The notes: a model not told the origin generated them from the sequence alone. A stretch of 64,000 bases of DNA from Hwanghaeella sp965227365 (GCF_965227365.1 NZ_OZ245754.1:558001-622000); one strand, 5' to 3'; shown: positions 34,477-44,618, counted from the first letter of the stretch. Numbers and translations are program-made.

Positions 34477-36126
34477 ATGCGTTCCAGAAACTTAGTGTCG
34501 CAGCATGCCGCGATCAATCGGCAGTTGCCCGGGGCGTCGTTCCTTCGGTCGCTGAAGCGGAGCGTCGGTGCGGCTCTGCTCGGGTCGTCGATCCTGCTCG
34601 CGGGTTGTGAGACCGGCGAGGCGCCGGGGCTGGGACAGGCCGGTTATGTCGGCGGGTTTTTCGGCGGTGTCGCCTCCGACGAGCCGAATGCCTCGCTGGC
34701 GGCGCGGGAAGTCCTTACCGTCGGCGGCAGCGCCGCCGATGCTGCGGTGTCCCTTGCCTTTGCCCTGGGCGTGACGATGCCGGGGCGGGCGGGACTGGGC
34801 GCCCATGGCGCCTGCCTCGTCCACGATGCCAATCTTGGGCTCACGGAAGCCCTGGACTTCCTGCCGCCGCAAAGCCCCAATGTGAAGCCCGGTTCGCCCG
34901 CGATGCCGACATTTGCCCGCGGAATGGCCGCGCTGCACGCACGGTATGGCCGCTTGGCCTGGGGCGGGTTGATCACCCCGGCGGAACAACTGGCACGGCT
35001 CGGCCATCGGGCTTCGCGCGCGACGCGCAACGACCTAGAAGAAAAATGGAGGCGCATCGCCGCCGACCCGATTGCGCGGGCGGCTCTGGGCACCGCGAAC
35101 GGCACCGTCCCGGACGGGATCACGAAATGGCAGCAGGTCGAATTGGCCAGTGTCATGGGTCAAATCCGGTTCCGCGGGGCAGGCGCCATGCATAGTGGTA
35201 CGTTGCTGCGCGCGATCCATGAGAGTTATGAGGCACTCGGTGCCGGATTCACCTTGGAGGAGTTCCAGAACTATGTCCCGGTCTGGCGACGCCCTCTAAG
35301 CGTCGCGGCCGGAAATCACCGCGCTTATGTTCTGCCGCCGCCTTTTGCCGGCGGGGTACCTCTCGGGCAGACCCTTGGGCTGATGTTGGATACGCAGGGC
35401 GGCTCTTTCGCCGACGATCCCGAAACCAGCGCCGCGTTCTTGAAGACCATGGTTTCGGGGCTCGTCGATCGGGAAGACTGGTCAAAGGCCGCCGACATGA
35501 CGCCGGAGCAACAGGATGCGTTGCTGGAGCCGGAGCGTCTGGCCGCTGTGGCGGCCAACCGGCGCGGGCCCTCACAGCCGATCCCCGGTTTGCCACCGAT
35601 CGATAGCGGTTCCACCGGTTTTGTCGTCGTCGACCGTGAAGGCCTTGCCGTTGCCTGCACGATCGGTCTTGTCGGCGGTGCGGGCCTCGGTCAAATGCCG
35701 CGCGGATTGGGCTTTTTCCCGGCGCGGCAGCCGCCGCCGGATTACTGGGGCGGGCCGCTGATCATCGCGAATGACCGTACCTTCCAATTCCATCTTGCCG
35801 CCGCCGGGGATACCGGTGCGGCCGGCATGGGCGCCTTGCTTTCGTCAACACTGCGGGCTTTCCGCGACGGCGTGTCTTTGGAGGCGGCCTTAAAGGAGCC
35901 GCGTTTGACCTTTGCGCCGTCGGTCGGTGTCATCGTCGAATCCGGCGCCCCGGAAGCCTATGGGAAAGGTGGGGCGTCCTTGGGCATACCTGTTCGTCAG
36001 ACCGCGACGCTCGGCCGGATCAACATGGCCTATTGCCCGTCCGGATTGCCGGTTGAGCCGGAAGACCGCCGTTGCGCGGCGGCGACAGACCCGCGGGGCG
36101 ACGGCCTGTCCGCCTTGGTGAACTGA
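34477..36126 (+). CDS. Gamma-glutamyltransferase-like lipoprotein with altered active site
   Basis: A 549-residue member of the gamma-glutamyltransferase family with an N-terminal lipoprotein signal (SILLAGC), so it is probably anchored in a membrane facing the periplasm. The family fold is clear: VGGSAADAAVSLAFALGV, GAHGACLVHDA, and the region before VVVDREGLAV. Three departures are seen. The nucleophilic Thr of TTH-x-S-V-x-D is Ser (GSTGFVVVD). The His after it is Gly. The Arg that binds the glutamate carboxylate near ALDFRE is gone (ALDFLPPQSP). Start is the ATG at 34477; a GTG at 34495 is an alternative. Self-processing and activity are doubtful. Confidence 0.8.
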   Translation: MRSRNLVSQHAAINRQLPGASFLRSLKRSVGAALLGSSILLAGCETGEAPGLGQAGYVGGFFGGVASDEPNASLAAREVLTVGGSAADAAVSLAFALGVTMPGRAGLGAHGACLVHDANLGLTEALDFLPPQSPNVKPGSPAMPTFARGMAALHARYGRLAWGGLITPAEQLARLGHRASRATRNDLEEKWRRIAADPIARAALGTANGTVPDGITKWQQVELASVMGQIRFRGAGAMHSGTLLRAIHESYEALGAGFTLEEFQNYVPVWRRPLSVAAGNHRAYVLPPPFAGGVPLGQTLGLMLDTQGGSFADDPETSAAFLKTMVSGLVDREDWSKAADMTPEQQDALLEPERLAAVAANRRGPSQPIPGLPPIDSGSTGFVVVDREGLAVACTIGLVGGAGLGQMPRGLGFFPARQPPPDYWGGPLIIANDRTFQFHLAAAGDTGAAGMGALLSSTLRAFRDGVSLEAALKEPRLTFAPSVGVIVESGAPEAYGKGGASLGIPVRQTATLGRINMAYCPSGLPVEPEDRRCAAATDPRGDGLSALVN

Positions 36127-36176
36127 TCCGTCGGAACCGAGATCTGCCGCGGCAATCACGTGAGGGAGAGAAACAG

Positions 36177-37334
36177 GTGGCTTTGAAGACCTCGACACGG
36201 GGCGAAATTCCCCCGTTCATCGTCATGGAGGTGATGCGCGCGGCTGCGGAGCGTGAGGCGCAAGGCGGACATGTCTATCACCTTGAGGTCGGCCAGCCGG
36301 GTTCAACCGCGCCGAAAGGCGTCATCGAGGCGGCCAAACAGGCATTGGACAGCCATCGGCTGGGCTACACCGTGGCGCTGGGAATTCCGGAACTGCGCAA
36401 GGCGATCGCCGACCATTACGCCAGGGATTACGGCGTCGTGGTGCCTGAGGACCGGATTGTCGTGACGACCGGTTCGTCCGGCGGCTTCCTGTTGTCCTTC
36501 CTGGCCGCTTTTGATCAGGGCGACAAGGTGGCGCTGGTGGCGCCCGGCTATCCCTGTTACCGGCACATCCTAACCGCGCTGGGCATACAGCCGGTGATCA
36601 TCGAGACCACGAAGGAAGACCGGTATCAGCCGTCCCCCGCCTTGTTGGAGAAGGCCCAGGCCGAACACGGGCCGATCGACGGGTTGATCGTCGCATCCCC
36701 CTCCAATCCGACAGGAACCATGCTGTCGAAAGAAGACATGGCGGCCCTGGCCGATTATTGCGGGACGGCGGGTATACGGCTCATTTCCGACGAGATCTAT
36801 CAGGGCATTTCCTATGGCCGGGGCTTCGAAACGGTCCTGGCCCATACCGACCATGCAGTCGTCGTGAACAGTTTTTCCAAGTATTTTGCCATGACCGGAT
36901 GGCGTTTGGGTTGGCTGGTCCTGCCGGAAGATCTTTTGCGTCCGGTGGAATGCCTTGCCCAGAACCTCTTCATTTCGCCGCCGACCTTGAGTCAGGTGGC
37001 CGCCGTTGCGGCCTTCGATTGCCGCGAGGAATTGGAGAGTAACATAGCGCGCTACGCGGCCAATCGGGACCTCCTGTTGCGGGAACTGCCCGAAGCCGGA
37101 TTCGGCGATCTGGCGCCCAGTGACGGTGCCTTCTACCTTTACGCCGATGTCGGGCACATGACGAATGACAGCCTGTCCTTTTGCAGCCGTATCCTGAAGG
37201 AAACCGGGGCAGCCGTGACCCCCGGCCTGGATTTCGACGAAGCGCGCGGCCATCGCACCATGCGGTTTTCCTTTTCCGGCACGACGGAGGAGATCTCCGC
37301 GGCGGCGCAGGCCCTGAAAGCCTGGCGGCCTTAA
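36177..37334 (+). CDS. Class I/II pyridoxal-phosphate aminotransferase
   Basis: A 385-residue fold type I aminotransferase. The PLP lysine is in NSFSKYFAMTGWRLGWLV, and the Asn/Asp and Arg positions are seen in SPSNPTGTML, LISDEIYQGI and MRFSFSGTTEE. It starts at GTG 36177 with an excellent GAGGGAGAG upstream. It is 50 bp after the lipoprotein gene and probably in its transcript. Aspartate/alanine-type specificity is likely but not decided. Confidence 0.9.
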   Translation: MALKTSTRGEIPPFIVMEVMRAAAEREAQGGHVYHLEVGQPGSTAPKGVIEAAKQALDSHRLGYTVALGIPELRKAIADHYARDYGVVVPEDRIVVTTGSSGGFLLSFLAAFDQGDKVALVAPGYPCYRHILTALGIQPVIIETTKEDRYQPSPALLEKAQAEHGPIDGLIVASPSNPTGTMLSKEDMAALADYCGTAGIRLISDEIYQGISYGRGFETVLAHTDHAVVVNSFSKYFAMTGWRLGWLVLPEDLLRPVECLAQNLFISPPTLSQVAAVAAFDCREELESNIARYAANRDLLLRELPEAGFGDLAPSDGAFYLYADVGHMTNDSLSFCSRILKETGAAVTPGLDFDEARGHRTMRFSFSGTTEEISAAAQALKAWRP

Positions 37335-37358
37335 AACGGGATCTGATCGGCACAAGAA

Positions 37359-37390
37359 AAAGCCCGGATGCAGCTCTGCATCCGGGCTTT
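37359..37390. terminator. Bidirectional intrinsic terminator between the aminotransferase gene and rne
   Basis: A near-perfect 14-bp stem (AAAGCCCGGATGCAG pairing with CTGCATCCGGGCTTT) around a tiny loop lies between two convergent genes. The minus-strand side continues into TTTTTCTT, a good U-tract for rne. The plus-strand side has only TTTGT. Confidence 0.88.
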
Positions 37391-37412
37391 GTCGTTCAAT
37401 CGACTCTTTCTC

Positions 37413-40037
37413 CTAGGAACCGATCATCCGGTTCCACCAGCCTTTGCGTTTCGGCTTGTTCGGGTCTTCGGCTTCCGCCTCTGCATCGTTTGCCGCCTCT
37501 TCGACGGAGGGTGCCGCGGGCGCCGCTTCCTGCAGGGCAGGTTGTGCGGGTACCGGATCCGGCTCCGCCGGCGTTTCAGCCTTGGGCTCTACGGAAGATT
37601 CCGCTGTCGCAGGTTCGGATGGGGCTGACTCTGAAGTGGCCTGCTCTGCCTGGTTAGGCTCCGAAGGGGCCGGTTCCGCGGAAGAATTCGCCGGTTCAGA
37701 CTCGCTTGCCGTGGCGCTTTGTTCGGCTTCCGCTTCCGCGGCTTTCTTGGCGGCGGCGGATTTCCGGGGACGCCTCGTGCGTTTCGGTTTCGCGGGTTTT
37801 TCTTCCTCGATAGCGGTCTCGGCCGGCGTTTCGTCGGCGGCCTCGGCTGGTGCCTGTCCCTCATCGGTGGATTCGGGGGCAGTCTCGGCCTTGTCCGCAG
37901 TCTTGCGGCGGCGTGGGCTGCGGCGGCGGCGCGGCTTTTCTTCCTTGGCCTCCTCGCTGCCTTCCGAAGCGGCTGCATCGGCGGTCGCTTCGGCCTGCGG
38001 GCCGGCTTCCGCCGGTTCACCCGGTTCCCCGTCGGCCGTTCCGGTATCGGCACCTTCGACTTCTTCGCTGGAGACAGCCTCGTCCGACTGGGAGTCGGCG
38101 GCTTGTGCTTCCGTCTCCTGGTTGCGGCGCTTCCGGCCACCGCGGCGGCCGCGTTTGCGCCGCTTGCGCTGACCCTGGTCGCCTTCGCCGTCGCCGGAGG
38201 CTTGCTTATCCTCCTCGTCGGAGGCGTCGGAATCGCCTTCGTCCTCGGTCGAGGTTTCCTGCGCCGCGTTTTGATCCTCGTCGCCATCCTCGAAACGGCG
38301 TTTCCGGCGGCGTCCCCGGCCGCGTCGACGGCTGGAACGTCCTTGTTCCTCGGACTCTTCCGACGAACGCTCGGCGGATACGACCTGCTGCGGTTCGGCG
38401 GTTTCGTCCGCGTCGCCGGCTATGCGGCTCAACACGAAATGCGGCGGGATGAAGTCGTCATCGGTCTCGATGACGACATGCATGCCGTAGTTTTCTTCCA
38501 TTTCCGCAAGCGTCGCGCGCTTGTGGTTCAGGATGTACAGGGCCACGCTTGGCGGTACGCGTACGGTGATCTGACGCGAACGGCGGCGCAGTCCTTCCTC
38601 CTCGATCGAGCGCAGGACCCTGAGCGCGGAGGACTCGGTGGACGGGATGTTGCCGATACCGCCACAGGTCGGGCAGGGCGCGGTCATCGCTTCCAGCAGG
38701 CTCGGCCGCAGGCGCTGCCTGGACATTTCAAGCAGGCCGAAGGGACTGATCCGGCCGACCTGGATACGGGCCCGGTCACGCCGAAGCGATTCCTTCAGTT
38801 TCCGCTCCACGGCATGATCGTTCCGGTTTTCCTCCATATCGATGAAATCGATGACCACAAGGCCGGCCAAATCGCGCAGCCGCAGCTGGCGGGCGATTTC
38901 TTCGGCCGCTTCAAGGTTGGTCTTGAGCGCGGTTTCCTCGATATGGCGTTCCCGGGTCGCCCGGCCGGAGTTCACGTCGATCGCGACCAGCGCTTCGGTC
39001 TGGTGCATCACGATGGATCCGCCGGAACGCAATTGAACGACCGGATCGAAGATCTGGTTCAACTGGCTCTCGACCTGGTACCGCTGGAACATCGGGACGT
39101 TCTGGTCGTCCTTGTACGGCTGGACCTTCTTGGCGTGACTGGGGATCATCGCCTTCATGAAGTCCTTGGCGACGCGGTAACCTTCGTCGCCGGCGACCAG
39201 GATTTCGTCGATATCCTTGGTATAGAGGTCGCGGATTGACCTACGAATGAGGTTCGCCTCTTCGTGGATCAGCGCCGGCGCGCTCGATTCCAGCGTGGTG
39301 TCGCGGATCGTGTCCCAGGTCCGCATGACATATTCGTAGTCCCGCTTGATTTCGGCTTTCGACCGTTCCTGGCCCGCGGTACGCAGAATGACCGCCATAC
39401 CGTCGGGAATGTTCAGGTCCGACAGCACGCTCTTCAGGCGTTTGCGATCTTGCGGATTGGCGATTTTCCGACTGACGCCGCCACCGCGGGAGGTGTTCGG
39501 CATCAGCACGCAATACCGGCCCGCAAGCGACAGATACGTCGTCAGCGCAGCCCCCTTGTTGCCGCGCTCTTCTTTGATCACCTGCACCAGCAGGACCTGC
39601 CGGCGCTTGATGACTTCCTGGATCTTGTATTGCCGTTTCAGACGCGGCCGGCGGCGCTGGGCCTCCTCCACCGCTTCGTCGGCGCCTTCGGTGCCGCCCA
39701 CTTCCTCGACACTATCGCCATCCTCGCTGGATTCCTCGACGTCGATCGAGTCGTCGTCGCTTTCGTCCTCTTCCTCGATCCGGTCGGCGACCGGAATGCG
39801 GTAGTAGTCGGGATGAATTTCACTGAATGCGAGGAAGCCGTGGCGATTACCGCCATATTCCACGAAAGCAGCCTGCAACGAAGGTTCCACCCGGGTCACT
39901 TTCGCCAGGTAGATATTGCCTTTCAGTTGCTGTTTGGTTGCTGTTTCGTAATCGAATTCCTCAAGCCTGTTACCATGTATCGCCACCACCCGCGTTTCTT
40001 CGGGATGCGTGGCGTCGATCAACATGCGTCGCGCCAT
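37413..40037 (-). CDS. rne: Ribonuclease E
   Basis: An 874-residue endoribonuclease, the core of the RNA degradosome. In order: an S1 domain (about 35-120) interrupted by a long acidic insert around residues 90-125, the catalytic domain with DFIDMEENRNDHAVERK and the metal Asp pair near ALVAIDVNSGRATRE, the zinc-link CPTCGG, and a long disordered Arg-, Glu- and Ala-rich tail. The final residues KPKRKGWWNRMIGS carry the GWW motif through which alphaproteobacterial RNase E binds PNPase. The ATG at 40035-40037 with GGAG upstream matches family starts. Confidence 0.96.
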   Translation of the reverse strand: MARRMLIDATHPEETRVVAIHGNRLEEFDYETATKQQLKGNIYLAKVTRVEPSLQAAFVEYGGNRHGFLAFSEIHPDYYRIPVADRIEEEDESDDDSIDVEESSEDGDSVEEVGGTEGADEAVEEAQRRRPRLKRQYKIQEVIKRRQVLLVQVIKEERGNKGAALTTYLSLAGRYCVLMPNTSRGGGVSRKIANPQDRKRLKSVLSDLNIPDGMAVILRTAGQERSKAEIKRDYEYVMRTWDTIRDTTLESSAPALIHEEANLIRRSIRDLYTKDIDEILVAGDEGYRVAKDFMKAMIPSHAKKVQPYKDDQNVPMFQRYQVESQLNQIFDPVVQLRSGGSIVMHQTEALVAIDVNSGRATRERHIEETALKTNLEAAEEIARQLRLRDLAGLVVIDFIDMEENRNDHAVERKLKESLRRDRARIQVGRISPFGLLEMSRQRLRPSLLEAMTAPCPTCGGIGNIPSTESSALRVLRSIEEEGLRRRSRQITVRVPPSVALYILNHKRATLAEMEENYGMHVVIETDDDFIPPHFVLSRIAGDADETAEPQQVVSAERSSEESEEQGRSSRRRGRGRRRKRRFEDGDEDQNAAQETSTEDEGDSDASDEEDKQASGDGEGDQGQRKRRKRGRRGGRKRRNQETEAQAADSQSDEAVSSEEVEGADTGTADGEPGEPAEAGPQAEATADAAASEGSEEAKEEKPRRRRSPRRRKTADKAETAPESTDEGQAPAEAADETPAETAIEEEKPAKPKRTRRPRKSAAAKKAAEAEAEQSATASESEPANSSAEPAPSEPNQAEQATSESAPSEPATAESSVEPKAETPAEPDPVPAQPALQEAAPAAPSVEEAANDAEAEAEDPNKPKRKGWWNRMIGS

Positions 40038-40695
40038 TAATTTTAACTCCAGCCACCGTTGTCCCGCGGTCTGAACCGGGGCGCCGGCGGCGATTATTGC
40101 TGGGAGATCCGGCTGAGACGAAGTCCGCACCATGCGGATGGTTTCGTCCAATACGTCCTGCACAATCATCGGCCGCGCCGCATCTCTGGCGTCGGACGGT
40201 TTCTTGCAGGATCTCCACGGTTTCAATCATGTTTACGGTCACTTGTCTGTTCGCTGCCGCAGGCAATGGCTTAGCGCCCATCCCGAATATCCCTGCTACG
40301 GGTTTCGACGGAACAAGCAGCTGAGCGCCATTGGATTGTTTCACCGGCGGCGGCGTGCCATCCCGGCGGCGTCTTTGTAGGGAAATCCTCTCAGCGCGAA
40401 CGGGATTGCGGCACTACCGCATTAGGAACCCTTGGCGGCGTAGAGTCGCAAGTAGAAACTAACTAAAGCGAACCGCTAGGAAAACCGATTTTTCATAGAT
40501 ATGACTGACTTAATACCATTGTCCCATTTTTACGGAGGGTGAAACGCCCTTTTTCGGCGATCGGACAGGCACTTGGATTCGATCCCCGGCTCACCACTCC
40601 GGACACCGCAATTCATGCGCGCGCCATTGAAGAAAGGCGGGAATCTCGCCATAAACAAGTGCAGCGTGACCACCATCGACCTGATTTGAGACGCC
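40038..40695. other. 658-bp divergent intergenic region with the rne leader
   Basis: It lies between rne (minus) and the amidase gene (plus). Long untranslated leaders upstream of rne are normal because RNase E autoregulates through its own 5' UTR, and about 350 bp here could be that leader. I see a small hairpin TGCGG-CACTA-CCGCA at 40407-40421 but no firm promoter. Open frames in it lack support. Confidence 0.5.
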
Positions 40696-41961
40696 ATGTC
40701 CGCATCCGTTCCAGCGCTGTTTCGGCGGTTCGCCGTTGCCCTGGCCGTATTCCTTACGGTCACAGTCGCCGCGTTTGCGGCCCATGCCCAAAGCAAGGTG
40801 CAGGACGTGCGGGTCGGCGTTCATCAAGGTTTTACCCGCTTCGTTCTCGAACTGGATGCCGCGGCACCCTACCGTTTGCTCACCCTGCGCGATCCATACC
40901 GCGTGGTCATCGATCTGCCCGAGGTGGCCTGGGAAACCGGCGATGAAAGCGCCGGTTCCCTCACAAAAGGCGTGATCGGCAAGTTTCGATTCGGCCTGTT
41001 CCAGCACGGGGTCAGCCGGTTCGTCATCGACCTGCGTGAACCTGCCCTGATCAAGTCTCACTTTCGTCTCGATCCCGAACCGGGCGCCGGCCACCGTTTG
41101 GTGCTCGATCTCCAGCCCGGCACGGACCAGCAGTTCGCCACGGCGATGGGCAGCGTGGAGTCCGACGATTGGGCGTCCCGGCAGTCCGGCGTGGCCGCCA
41201 CCGCCCGAGCGCAACAGCAAGCGATGATTCGTGCCCCGGTCCGTCCGTCGGAGCAGGCCGAGACGCGATTGAAGACCATCGTGATCGATGCCGGTCACGG
41301 TGGTGTCGACCCGGGGGCGATCGGCGCCTCCGGCATCTACGAGAAGAAGATCACACTTGCCTTCGCGATGGACTTGCGCGACCGGCTGCAGGCGCTCGGC
41401 CAGTACCGGGTTTTGATGACACGCGACAGGGACATCTATATTCCGTTGCGGAAACGCTACGAAGTCGCGCATCAGAACGAGGCCGACCTTTTCATCTCGA
41501 TTCACGCAGACGCCCATCACACGCCCGATCTACGCGGTTTTTCGGTCTATACCTTGTCCGAGACGGCATCGGACAAGGAGGCGGCCGCCCTGGCGGCAAA
41601 AGAGAACAAGTCCGATATTCTCGCCGGATACGACCTGTCCGAATACGACGATCAGACATCCTTCATCCTGCTGGACCTGGCCCAGCGCAAGACGAGTGAG
41701 TCCTCCTGGCAATTCGCGCAATCGCTGGTCAAGAATGTCGGTAGCAATGTGAAATTGCTTCGCAGGCCGCACCGTTTCGCCGGTTTTGCCGTGTTGAAAT
41801 CCCCGACCGTTCCCTCGGTCCTGGTTGAGTTGGGCTATCTGTCGAACCGGCGGGAAGAGAAAGACCTGCGGACCCCGGCCTACCGCGCCAGCCTGGCCGA
41901 CTCCATCATTCGCGCCATCGACGTATATTTTGAGCATCAGGAGCGGTTAAGCCGTTCCTAG
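40696..41961 (+). CDS. N-acetylmuramoyl-L-alanine amidase with AMIN domain (AmiC-like)
   Basis: A 421-residue secreted enzyme that cleaves the bond between MurNAc and the stem peptide, typically at the division septum. A signal peptide (to about residue 31, HAQ) is followed by an AMIN domain (about 35-140) and an Amidase_3 domain. Zinc ligands are seen in IVIDAGHGG, IYEKKITLAFAMDL, SIHADAHH and the catalytic Glu in LVELGYLSNRREEKDL. PBP1A follows 170 bp downstream, a common alphaproteobacterial pairing. Confidence 0.93.
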   Translation: MSASVPALFRRFAVALAVFLTVTVAAFAAHAQSKVQDVRVGVHQGFTRFVLELDAAAPYRLLTLRDPYRVVIDLPEVAWETGDESAGSLTKGVIGKFRFGLFQHGVSRFVIDLREPALIKSHFRLDPEPGAGHRLVLDLQPGTDQQFATAMGSVESDDWASRQSGVAATARAQQQAMIRAPVRPSEQAETRLKTIVIDAGHGGVDPGAIGASGIYEKKITLAFAMDLRDRLQALGQYRVLMTRDRDIYIPLRKRYEVAHQNEADLFISIHADAHHTPDLRGFSVYTLSETASDKEAAALAAKENKSDILAGYDLSEYDDQTSFILLDLAQRKTSESSWQFAQSLVKNVGSNVKLLRRPHRFAGFAVLKSPTVPSVLVELGYLSNRREEKDLRTPAYRASLADSIIRAIDVYFEHQERLSRS

Positions 41962-42131
41962 CACCATCATAGTCGTCTAATATTCTCTGGGAGCATGAAA
42001 TCAGGTGCTGATTTCTGCCACATTTGCGTGGCATTGCAGCGCGAAGCGGTTGTATCGGCGCGCTGGCCGTGGTCTTTGCGTGCCGGACGGCTTGGCCTGC
42101 TGGTTGTGGGTTTGACTATATTGGGTGACGA

Positions 42132-44618
42132 ATGCGTTTGATCAGGGTTTTGCTCGGTTTGCTTGGGCTGGGAGTCTTCGTCGGCTTGCTGGGCGTGGCG
42201 GCGGTAGCCTACGGGTTCTGGCATTACGGCCAGGGCCTGCCCGAGTACAAGCAGCTGATCGACTACGAACCGCCGACCGCCACCCGCGTGCATGCGGGCG
42301 ACGGGCGTTTGATCGCCGAGTATGCCACGGAAAACCGCGTCTTCGTGCCGATCACGTCAATACCCAAACCTGTCGTCCAGGCCTTCGTTTCCGCGGAAGA
42401 CCAGAACTTCTTCACCCATCCGGGCGTCGATTTCGTCGCGCTGGCGCGCGCGGTCGTGACCAATATCAAGATCAAGATGCGCGGGGGCGGCCGGCCGGTC
42501 GGTGCGTCGACGATCACGCAGCAGGTGGCGAAGAACTTCCTGTTGAGCAATGAAGTCTCGATCGAACGCAAGGCGAAGGAAGCGATCCTTGCGATGCGCA
42601 TGGAACGGGTCCTCAGCAAAGAGCGTATTCTGGAGCTTTATCTGAACGAGATTTATCTCGGCTACGGATCCTACGGGGTCGCAGCGGCGGCGTTGAACTA
42701 TTTCGACAAATCCCTGGATGATTTGACGATCGAGGAAGCGGCCTATCTGGCGGGATTGGCGAAGGGGCCGCGAAACTACCACCCGGTTCGTCACTACGAC
42801 GACGCAATCGTGCGGCGAAACTACGTTATCGGTCGCATGGCCAAGGACGGGTTCATTACCGAAGAAGCGGCGCAGGTGGCCATGGCCGCCCCGCTGACGG
42901 TGGTGCCGCCACGCGACGTTCTTTCCGTCGAAGCGCGCTATTTCGTCGAGGAAGTACGACGGGAACTTGTCGATCAATTCGGTATCGACAGGGTAAACGA
43001 GGGCGGGCTCTCGGTTCGCTCGACGCTCGACTCGGAACTGCAGGAAATTGCCCGGGACGTACTTCGTGACGGCCTGATCGCCTACGATCGGCGGCATGGC
43101 TACCGCGGGCCGGTCGCGACGATCGATATCGAGGGCGACTGGAAAACGGCCCTGACCGGCGCCAAGGTGCCGCCGGATATTGAGCCGTGGCAAGCCGCGG
43201 TCGTGCTCTCGCTCGACAGCAAGGAAGTCCGTCTGGGGCTGGCGGATGGAACCGAGGGCGGCCTGCCCCTAGGGGAAATGCGTTGGGCCCGCGAGGCGCT
43301 GGACGATCAGGCGCGCGGCGCGGCGGTCAAGAAGCCCGCCGATGTGGTCAGCCCTGGAGACGTGATCCTCGTTGAGGCAGTCTTGTTCAAGGAACCGGAG
43401 AAATCCGGGGATAATCCGGAACCCTATCCGCCCGGGACCTATGCGCTTCGGCAGGTGCCGGCCGTGAACGGCGGTATTGTCGCGCTGGATCCCCATACGG
43501 GCCGTGTTCTGGCGATGCAGGGCGGTTGGAGCTATGACGATAGCGAATTCAACCGGGCGACCCAGGCTACCCGGCAGCCGGGATCGGCGATCAAACCCTT
43601 TGTGTATCTGACGGCGTTGGAAAACGGCTTCACGCCGGCCACGATGATTCTGGACGCGCCCTTCGTGCTCGATCAGGGGCCGGGAAAAAAGAAATGGAAG
43701 CCGGCGAACTTCTCGCGGAAATTCTACGGCCCCAGCCCCATGCGGGTGGGTATCGAACGGTCGCGCAACCTGATGACGGTACGGCTGGCGCAGGCGGTCG
43801 GCATGGACGCGGTGGTCCAGACGGTCGCGGATTTCGGCATAATGCAGGATATGCCGAAACAATTGTCCATGTCGCTGGGCGCCGGTGAGACGCGGCTGCT
43901 GAACATCACCGCCGCCTATGCGATGTTGGTGAACGGCGGCAAGAAAGTCACTCCGACCCTGATCGACCGTGTTCAGGATCGGGACGGCAAGACCGTCTTC
44001 CGGCACGACAACCGGGAATGCCCCGATTGCCGAAGCGTTGAATGGACAGGACAGGCCGTTCCTGTTCCGCCGGACGATCGTGCCCAACTCGTCGATCCAA
44101 TAAGTGCCTACCAAGTGACGAGTATGCTGGAAGGCGTGGTGCAACGGGGTACGGGGCGGCGTATCCGTGAACTCGGCAAGCCACTTGCCGGTAAGACGGG
44201 AACCACGAATGACAGCCGGGATACGTGGTTCGTGGGGTTTGCACCCGATTTGACGGTCGGCGTTTTCGTCGGTTTCGACAATCCCATACCGCTCGGCAAA
44301 CAGCCTTGGGGCGGGCAGGAGACGGGGTCATCCGTCGCAGCACCGATCTTCAAGGCGTTCATGGCCGAAGCTTTGAAGGACAAACCGGCTATTCCGTTCC
44401 GGACGCCCCCGGGCGCGCTGCTTGTCCGGATTGATGCGGAAACGGGTCAGCTGGCCGGGCCGGGCACGAAGAACGTCATCATGGAGGCCTTCAAACCGGG
44501 TACCGAACCTTCGACCTCCGGCACGGGAACCTTCATTGACGGTTCGGACGCGGACGATGCCATTCCGGCAGCCGGCGGTGCCGCCGGAGGATCGGGAAGC
44601 GCGACAGGGCTGTATTGA
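42132..44618 (+). CDS. Penicillin-binding protein 1A (bifunctional)
   Basis: An 828-residue class A PBP. An N-terminal membrane helix is followed by a GT51 glycosyltransferase domain (EDQNFFTHPGVD, GASTITQQVAKN, ERKAKE), an OB-like insert, and a transpeptidase domain with SAIKPF (SxxK), SRN and KTGTTND motifs. It polymerises and cross-links peptidoglycan during elongation. The last 30 residues are Gly/Ala-rich and disordered. Located after the amidase gene. Confidence 0.95.
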   Translation: MRLIRVLLGLLGLGVFVGLLGVAAVAYGFWHYGQGLPEYKQLIDYEPPTATRVHAGDGRLIAEYATENRVFVPITSIPKPVVQAFVSAEDQNFFTHPGVDFVALARAVVTNIKIKMRGGGRPVGASTITQQVAKNFLLSNEVSIERKAKEAILAMRMERVLSKERILELYLNEIYLGYGSYGVAAAALNYFDKSLDDLTIEEAAYLAGLAKGPRNYHPVRHYDDAIVRRNYVIGRMAKDGFITEEAAQVAMAAPLTVVPPRDVLSVEARYFVEEVRRELVDQFGIDRVNEGGLSVRSTLDSELQEIARDVLRDGLIAYDRRHGYRGPVATIDIEGDWKTALTGAKVPPDIEPWQAAVVLSLDSKEVRLGLADGTEGGLPLGEMRWAREALDDQARGAAVKKPADVVSPGDVILVEAVLFKEPEKSGDNPEPYPPGTYALRQVPAVNGGIVALDPHTGRVLAMQGGWSYDDSEFNRATQATRQPGSAIKPFVYLTALENGFTPATMILDAPFVLDQGPGKKKWKPANFSRKFYGPSPMRVGIERSRNLMTVRLAQAVGMDAVVQTVADFGIMQDMPKQLSMSLGAGETRLLNITAAYAMLVNGGKKVTPTLIDRVQDRDGKTVFRHDNRECPDCRSVEWTGQAVPVPPDDRAQLVDPISAYQVTSMLEGVVQRGTGRRIRELGKPLAGKTGTTNDSRDTWFVGFAPDLTVGVFVGFDNPIPLGKQPWGGQETGSSVAAPIFKAFMAEALKDKPAIPFRTPPGALLVRIDAETGQLAGPGTKNVIMEAFKPGTEPSTSGTGTFIDGSDADDAIPAAGGAAGGSGSATGLY

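Noticed and set aside
37719..39239. A 506-codon plus-strand frame inside rne
   Set aside because: It is antisense to the disordered and catalytic parts of RNase E and has no family signature.
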